From Caprimulgus europaeus (Eukaryota; Chordata; Aves; Caprimulgiformes; Caprimulgidae), in the NCBI GenBank assembly GCA_907165065.1, contig OU015529.1:10053554-10117553 (forward strand): 64,000 nucleotides of DNA, in the 5' to 3' direction. The position numbers were made by a program, and so were the translations under genes. Below, piece by piece: positions 43,401 through 52,400 of this stretch (its first letter is position 1; each line of letters begins with the position of its first letter). The notes beneath the pieces are model-generated. The model was given only the letters and a program-made list of their open reading frames with translations. It searched no databases and was not told the origin of the DNA.

Positions 43401-46400
43401 TTTCTCCTGTGTTTCAGACTTAGGAGATTGTTATTTTATGTTATTTTTTAAGATTTAAAATGGGATTTTTCAACTAAAAGTAAGTCTGTGCCTCTCTCTA
43501 ATAAGTACCTTGAACAGTTTCTCCAAAATTAAACTCACCTGTATAGTGCCCAGTACATTACACTGTCCTCAGCTCTGCTCCTGCTTTACAGTCTTAGTCT
43601 GTTTTTCACTTGCTGCTTTTGTGTCCTATTATTTTCCCCATTCTGTAACTGGATTTTTGTTTCCTCTGTTGTGTTTTATTCTTACAGTCTCTCTCAGTTT
43701 CAAATCTTGGATCTATTGCCCATATTCATATAGATGTGCTCTTCCTAGTTGTGTTCTAGTGAATGGATCCCTGTCTGCAGTGATCTTGCAGTTATTTTTT
43801 TCACAATTCTGACACAGGACCACAGGCCAGGTGGAACCTCATTTTTCTCTCAAAAAAGATCAGTAGTCTTGTGCAGACCTTCTCTCTGGATTTTATTGCC
43901 TTTATTGTAATTTCAATAGCCAGGGTTAATGGCACCAAGGAGTAAAATAACCTCATTACTGTATTCAGCATACCAGCATTTTTTAAACTTTTTTTTTTGT
44001 TTTTTACACCTTATTCCTTATTTACTTTTCATTGCCCCTGTGAGACTTGGATGCATCAAACTCAGAGTAGAAAAAGGTAAATTAGTCTAGTGGTTAATAG
44101 ACACATACCCTTTGCAAAGTAGAGTTTTAAGCACAAGAAGCAATACTAGACCACTGGTATTGGAAAAAGTCCCTTATCTGACAAGACAATTTACTTCTTC
44201 TGTTCATTTTTCCTTTGTGTGTGAACTCAGAGTAAGTACCGTCAGCAGCCACATTCCTTCAAGTACACATCGGTGACAGACTCTCCTGGCCTCCTTCATG
44301 CAAAATTCAGCAATATGATTGCTAATGAGGTAGGCTCTCCTAACGTGAATCAGAAAATACGCTTTTCAAAATGCAGCAAGCTAGGGGTGGAGGAGTGGGA
44401 AAGAGAAAACTCTGTTCTGAAAGCAAAAAGGAAAGCAAAGTGCATCAAAAAGAAAGCAAGCATCACTGATTTGTGCTTTTTCACTATGGGATCACATTTT
44501 ATTATGTCCAAACATTTAATACCATTTTCAATTCAATCTCTTCTAAAAAGATTCAATAGTACCCATGCAATAGAGTCCAGTTATCAGGGTTTTTTTTTAC
44601 ATGAAACAAAGCCTCAAAAGATCAGTTCTGTGGGGTGCTCTTGAGGGAGCTCATTTGCATAGTATGGTGCATTTAGAGGGCTCCTAAAAAAAGAATCACT
44701 TTTCTAATTTTTGGAAACCAAGACAAAATCCATAGGCAAATTATCAAAATCATCTGTAATAACATGAGGAAAAATCCAAGCTGTAAAATATGGCCAGTTT
44801 ACCAGACATACCTGCCCTTTTATTTAACACACATTCATTGCACCCTCAATATTCTGAGGTCCACTTCTGGCTTGCTGGGAGTGTATCAGTGCAAGACTAA
44901 GAATGTAGTGGGTTGGCATCATGATATATGCATAAAAATTTATGTAAAGGATTTTTATGCCCAGAAAAGAAACCCCATGAAGTTGCAATTGCAATGATAT
45001 ATTCTTAGCTGTTTTTTGTGCTGGCTGACTATAGTTGCCATAATCATAAACAACTTAAGTACTGCTGTTACGTTATTGAAACAATAGAGAAAATTAATTG
45101 CAATTGTCTTTTTTGTTCCCTTTCCCAGCGCCTGTATAAAGCAGCAGGAGAGGACAGTCAGCATCACTATACACCAACACTGGGTCTGCCTGAGTTTACA
45201 CGGGCAAGAATAAATGCAGCCAACCTCAGTGATGTAAGAACTTGTTCTGTATTTCTTATACTTGTTGGAGATGGAGGATGAGTTGTGCACTGGCAAGGAA
45301 GATGGATAAGTAGAAGACTTTTTAGATCTCTTCTATTTATGCTTTCCCTGAATTTATTATAATGATATTTATCTTAATTAGCATATATACAGTTGTGAGT
45401 AAATTAAATCAACATAAAGAATGAGACATTTTGTCTGAGTTAGTAGGATTTCCCAAAGATAGTTTGAAAAAATCCTTTGATTACAAAGAATGAGACTGTA
45501 ACGCAGAATAACAAATGAAAGAAGGTTCCTTTGTTTGTTCCTTTGTGCATTTAAAAGTGAAACAGCAATCTACATGTGCCTTTCCTACTTTAGGCAAAAT
45601 ACAAGGAATCTTGGCATAATCTACGTGCTCAAGGCTACAAGCTGACAACGGAAGCACTCCCATTCCAGACTGCCAGGGCCTCCAGAGAAATTGCCAGTGA
45701 TGTGAGTTGAATGATTCAACCTTCCTTCTTGCCTAATTTCTGTTAACTTCATGTAAAACAATGTCTAAAGCAGATTTTACTGAATTAAAGCAACTCCATA
45801 ACCATGTGAGACAAGTGTGAGACAGAATATATTACTTATGAATGAGATTCTTTGCGTGAATTAGATAAAAAAAAAAAGAAGATGAAGGATCACTGCTAAT
45901 CGGGAACCAAACTTGGTTAAACATCTTCCAGTGGGAAATAGGTAGTGAATTAAAGTATTTGCAGACAGACAAGTCAGAGGGATTCTGCTACTTTCCAGGC
46001 TTTTAGCTCCTCATATTAGTAGCCCACTAATTCCATCCACCCTCCTTTGAGATTACTTTTGGAAGTACTTAGTGCTCCTGAATTGAAACGCAGTCAGAAG
46101 AAGCTGAGCGTTCTTTAAATCTCTGAAAATCAGGAGATGCTTGTTTGGCTATGAAGTGAAAATTAGTGGATGTTCCTGTAAATACATGTCCCCTTAATTT
46201 CTGAAATAGAGGAAACAAATCTACTTACCCTTAAAAATATCCTCTCATTTGGATTGTCATTTGCAAACACTCTAGGCTTTTCTCAGAAAGCCTCAGTTCA
46301 TCCCTTCCTCACAAGAAATTTGATAAATTCTAAAAAAACCTGAAAATTAAGCTAAATTTAGTAAAAAGAAGTCTTAATTTTGTGTAATATTTAATTGCAT

Positions 46401-49400
46401 ATTTTATATCTAATGTGATAAAATATTAATATATTTCATGTGTATTTGTTTCATGAAGCAACTATTTCTAGCTGTAATTTATAATGTATACTTAACCATA
46501 TTTTGCAGAGTGCTTTTGCTTACTGCTTCAGATCTGCTCTAAAGGGTACAAGTCCATAATAGAATTACATCCACTTACAACAGATCTGAATTTGGCCCTT
46601 CATCTTGGAAGCACTTTATAAACATTAGCTACTGTAATTTAATCCCCACAACTCTCTTGTGTGGTAGATAAGTGTTATTATCCCATTTCAACTACATTAT
46701 GAACTCTTCAGGGCCCAGGCCTTCCCTTTAAAGTTCCAAGCACACTGTTGATGCTGTATAAATAATCATTATCATCATCATCACTATTTCACAGAGAGGA
46801 TAAATGCAAGATCATAGGGAGAGTCATAGTCCCAGCGAAGATGAGAATGAAGGGTTGCTGGTGCTTATTCTTGTGCTCAGACCACCATCTTCGGCTTCTC
46901 AACATAGTTATTGATCCAGGAAAACTGAATTTACTCTTTAAAATAGCTGGGTGGCATTTGCAAATCTGAAGGCTATAGAGTGCACGGTGTTCCTCTTTTG
47001 CATATATTTTTTTCTTCTGTCTTTTGTTTGTTTCTCTTATGTTCTTATTGCTTGTGATGGGAATACTGTGAGAGATAATAAAAGTAGATGATCTGGGGTT
47101 AAACAGGATGAATGCTTTGGGCATATTCAAAGAATGTATTGAGATGTGCTTAACTTTAATGTTGCAACTACTGTGGTATTTAAATCTGAGAGCAATGAGA
47201 GATTCAATCAGTTACTCCCTAGTGCTGCATACCTTGGCTGTTTTTACAGACATCATAGATGTTTCAGTGACTTATCCTAAGTTATTCAGCTAGAGTAGCC
47301 AGTCTAAGTTTGGCACTTTTTCACTTTTATCCTTTTTTTATTTTTAGTACCAATATAAACACAACTTTGTGATGGAGAGAGGAAAGCACATTGGTGCCAG
47401 AAGTGTCCTGGATGACACCAGGTTGCTGCATTGCTTACATGCTGCCAAATTACAGAGTGAACAGGAGTATAAGAAGGGTTCTCAAGAAGTGTGGTCTCAG
47501 TACCATCTGCCCATGGACATGGTGAATCTTGTCCATGCCAGGAAAGCCCAGGCATTAGCGAGTGATCAAGATTACAGAAAGAGGCTCCATGAATTTACAG
47601 CACTCCCAGAAGACATGAAGATGAAGTGGGCCAAAAGAGCCCACATGCTACAGAGTGAGGTAAAGACTTTCCCTCTGTTAAGAGCAAATTGAATGTAGCA
47701 ATAACAAAGCTTTCTTTGAGTGACTGGCACAAATTGTGTGTTGACATTGGGCAGTGTTTTTAGAAAGACCATTTGGAAACTTACGTGTAGCAGCAAGATA
47801 GCTGATAGCTCCTCACGTATGGAATATATGCAATTCAGAGATTCTTGTGTTATGAACCTGATGGAAAATCATTGTGATCCATGTCACTTATTCTAGAGCT
47901 GAGGGATATACACAATCACTTCTCAGCTGTTTGGGCCACAGCCAGTCAGTGGTTTGACAGCCACTTCTCTACATGAAGAATTCTCTGAGCAGAGGGTTAA
48001 ATGCTCAGAGATTTGGGATATGTTAGAAGGTCATTGTGCAAACACAAATGGTCATATCAAATAATCAGTTCCCCAGATGTGATGTCAGAAATTGCTTAAG
48101 CAAATGTAAGTTCAGACAAACTTTGATGATGGAAATGATGGAATCTCAGCATGGGCCACATCCATGCTCACTTTGCCTTAGCACGTACCTTTGTTCAGGG
48201 ACAAGCCATTGTCTGTGTGTGCTTTCAGACAGATGTAGATATTGAGTGTGTACATAAAGCTGCATGGGTGCAGGTAGCTGTATTTTGAGAATTTAGGGTC
48301 CATTGCTTTAGCAGGAAGCTCTGTTTGGGTGTTTTTCTGTTTTGTAGGAAAAGAGACTGAATGATTCAGTAAGGAAGTGAAATAAATTGTTCAGAAATTT
48401 ATGCTTTTAGAGAGCTTTAGGCAGTGACAGGATATTTGTTGGATTTAGTCAGGTTTGATGAGCAGGTATTAACAGATATTCCAGCTATGGAAGTCAGAGT
48501 GGCAATCAAAGCACCAGAGAGTTTGTATCCTTCTTTCTTACTCAGTGTACTCGCTGTCTGGTGTCACAAATGTACTCTTCATTGCCAGAAATTTTTTGGG
48601 ATATTCTTGGGATGGTATAGAAGCTGTTGCTGGATGCAGTTCTTTGCCTTTCCAACTCCCATTCCTGCCTTTTCCTGTAAGGGCTTACATCCAGGTAGAT
48701 AGGATTTTTTACTCTATTGATGTGTGATGGTGGCTCACATGATAGGAAAGTGGCATTTCCAGGGACTTAGTCCTTAGACCCCAACAGCATGTACTTCAGA
48801 GCTTGCCTACAACAGGACAGGATAGGAGGTGAGTAAGAACCTCAGCACTTGCTCTTTGCCTTTAGACCCCACAGGTTAGGAATCCAGAGAAATGATGAAG
48901 GTGCTTTTGTCTGATACCCTCAGTGTCTAGTAGGAGTAAGGTACAGCATGCTTGGGCTAGCTATCTGTTAGGTCCTTTTGCACATAGGGAAAAAAAAAAA
49001 AAAACCAACCTGAAAAAATGGGTGATTGGATTAAAGTCACACAGTGAGCCACTGTCACTGTGAAGGAGGAGTCTGAATTGTTGGGATTGGGGGTCCTTTA
49101 CTGATTTTCACTTTTTATTGGGTCTACCTTGTTTTCTTTACTAGATTAGGAGGCAGAGGAAGCCTTTAATGTGAGTAAAGAAAGAGTAATGTGTCCTCCT
49201 AGAAATGAGGTTAATGAGGAAACATGCACCAGATAAAATAATTAGTATTCCTGACTTGAACTCACCTCAGAAAATCATTTCAAAAGGGGTTCTTTTACAC
49301 CCAGTACAAACAGGTTATTACTTATTGCTTTGAGTCATACTAATTCACTCGTGGGGCCTTCTCTTGTAACTTGCATATGATACATTATTTAATTCCTAGT

Positions 49401-52400
49401 GGAATGAACAAATGCAAACAGTTTGGCTTTGCAATGTGATATGTGCATGGCAAATGAAAAACCTCAAAATGTTAATATGAATCAGAGAGTCTTTTTAAAA
49501 AACCTTAATAGCTGTGGATGCAAAACTGATAGCTAATGATTTTCATTTTTAACAGCATCGCTATAAATCAGACCTGAACTTCATGAAAGGAGTTGGTTGG
49601 ATGGCTCTGAGATCTCCGCAGATAGAAAGTGTAAAGAAGGCTGGAGAGCTCATCAGTGAGGTAACTGATAAATCTTTCATGGGATAGCACGTCTGTAGGA
49701 ATTGTTTACCATCAAGGCTCCTAGTTACATGACACTTACGAATGTAGCTTATCATTTCCTTTTGATGTGGGAGCCTGTTTATACAAGGTGTAAGTTACCA
49801 AGAAGCAGGATGGGAGATGCAAGTCCACTGTGTGACACCTGCTGAATATTTTCCATTCCGAATGAAACACAAGAGTATAAACAAAACGTGTAGCAATAAA
49901 TAAATGCAGTAAAATCCATTATGAAATTCTAAGCAGGTGGTTATGGAAGTGATATAGAAAGATACAGCATTGACAACCACACTGAAGGGGCATTTGCCTC
50001 CTCAGTATCATGCATTAATGGAGAAAAATTATGAGCTGTCAAAAGTGTAGCATTCGAAAGCTTTTTGCATGTGAATTTTCAGTGGGAAGTCCTTCTTGCA
50101 CACATAAAAAAAAGAAGTTTGGTGTCTGGGCACCAGAGCAATGATACAGCAGCATCCCCATTCCGTAGCTGAAAAAGCAACTGAGACTTAAGCAGAACAG
50201 TATGTTTTTAATACTGTGGCTTCAGGAAGTTGGCTTTTATGTTTTACTCCAGTTATCACACCCTTGGAATTGTGATAGATCACTAACAGAAACATCCTGT
50301 GTTTTTTTCCTTTGTTTGTTTTTGTTGCCTCCTCCCCCTTCTCAGATAAGGTACCGTCAGAAGCCAGAAAGCTTGAAGTTCACTGCTGTGGTTGACTCTC
50401 CAGATTTGATCCATGCTAAAAACAGCTACCTCCAGTGCAGTGATGTAGGTTTAATTTTACTATGAGTGATCTTAACTTTTGTTGTACTATGATGCATAAA
50501 ATAATTATCTTGACATTGCTTCCAGTATCATTTGCATTCAATGACTTTTGACTCCCCAGAGACTGTACAAGGCTGGAGATTCCGAAGCCAGGCACAGGTA
50601 CACCCTGCCTCCTGATCATCCGGATTTTATCCGAGCCCGCCGGAATGCTCTTCACATCAGTGATGTAAATAAGCCTTTTACTTTGGGGAGTTGACTTGAT
50701 AACTGTCATCAAGGAAAACAGACTTGCTTGGGAATTAAAAACTTTCTTCTATATATAGAAGCCAGGTTCTTTGAGCCTGACCAAAACTGAAAAAGCCAGA
50801 GGCTATGGACAGCCAACATGTTGCTAGGTTTGGGCTGGAGGGATCAGGAAAACTCTGTTGATTTTTCTTTTGAGAATTGGTTCTGCTTTCTAGGGCAAGG
50901 AGCTATTATTAAGGATTTCAGTCTGTCCTATAGTTACAAATGTAAATCTTTTTACTTATGTTTGAGTGAGGGAGGAGAGAGAATCCTCTTTCCCTGACTG
51001 TGAAATCTACCTTCATGAAGCTGCAATAGTGTGTTGAACTGATCCCTTAGGCACAGTCGTCATCAACCTGGATGCAACTGTATTAGTGACTGGAATTGGT
51101 TTAAAGGGATTTTGTTTCCACATTATCCCAGACAGAGGCACTCAGTCTATTCCTAATCTACTGTTCCCTGATTAAATAGCTGTTGTCCTTAACAGTAGGG
51201 TCAGAGTGACCTTAGTTTGTAAGAAGCTTTGAGTTCCTTGTTTAGTGATAAGTGCTTTATATGTGAAAGATTTATATTAAATAGAATTTACATTCTTTGA
51301 AGTGATAGAGGAAAAGGTAAAAAGGCAAAGGGGTGATTGCACATGAACGAAGCGTCAGCCCTAGACCTGTTAGCAGGGTGTACAGTAATGCTTGCATTGC
51401 TTTTACCCAGGATGTCTTGCAGGGTTTCTGGCATCTCAGTTTACCTTCAAATTAAGCACCACCTAGCACTAAATTGACCAGTAAAACAGAAGAATATCTT
51501 TTGAAAAGTGAAGTGGATTTTGTGCTTGTTTTCATATGGTCACAAACCCAAGAAAGGATGAATCAAAGACAGATAGAAAAAAAGTGAATAAAATCAGAAA
51601 GGGACAGACAAAAGTGTCAGCTAAGATACCATGGCTGTGTAGCAGAACTTGGAGACTGGAAGCTATTTTAGGAAAGCTACTAATGGGTGAAAAGCCAAAT
51701 CTAGAGCATTTTCTTTTCAAGATGTAAATGTATTTCACATCCTCAAAGTCACATTAAATATGTTAGAACTGGTTGTTATTCCATATGAGTTAATGAAGCC
51801 ACATGTGGCTGGGGATAGAGACAGGAATCATCTGAAAAGCTTGAAATAACTGGTGTTGAAATTATGATGCCATGAAACCCAAGACACTGCAAATGGATGC
51901 ATCAAAAGAGAGAATAAGGGCAATATCAATGCAATATTGATGTGACTGATGCGTCACAGTTTCTAATAGAAATTAAATCACATCAAAACCAACCACATTC
52001 AAGTACAAAAGGAAACCCTGGTGGCACTTTTCAGATGAGGCATTTTATCATTATGGTGAATAGAAAAGAAGTTGAAGTGCTATGGAACTGGATCAAAACC
52101 TTGGAGATGGTACTGATGACTCTTGATACAAATAAGCCCAGTAGGATAAAACATTTATTATTTCAGTTATGGGACTGCCTTTAAGAAACTGTAGGGGGAA
52201 ATGACTGTTTTGTTCTTTTCTTTTCAACACAGAAATTGTATAAAACATCTTGGGAACAGACAAGGGCATCTGGCTATGATTTTAGGATTGACGCCATCCC
52301 ATTCCAGACAGCAAAGGCTTCAAGAGAGATTGCTAGTGATGTAAGAATTGTTCTGTTTCAAACACTTTCCAACCCTCTTCCCATGCCACACCCACCCTGT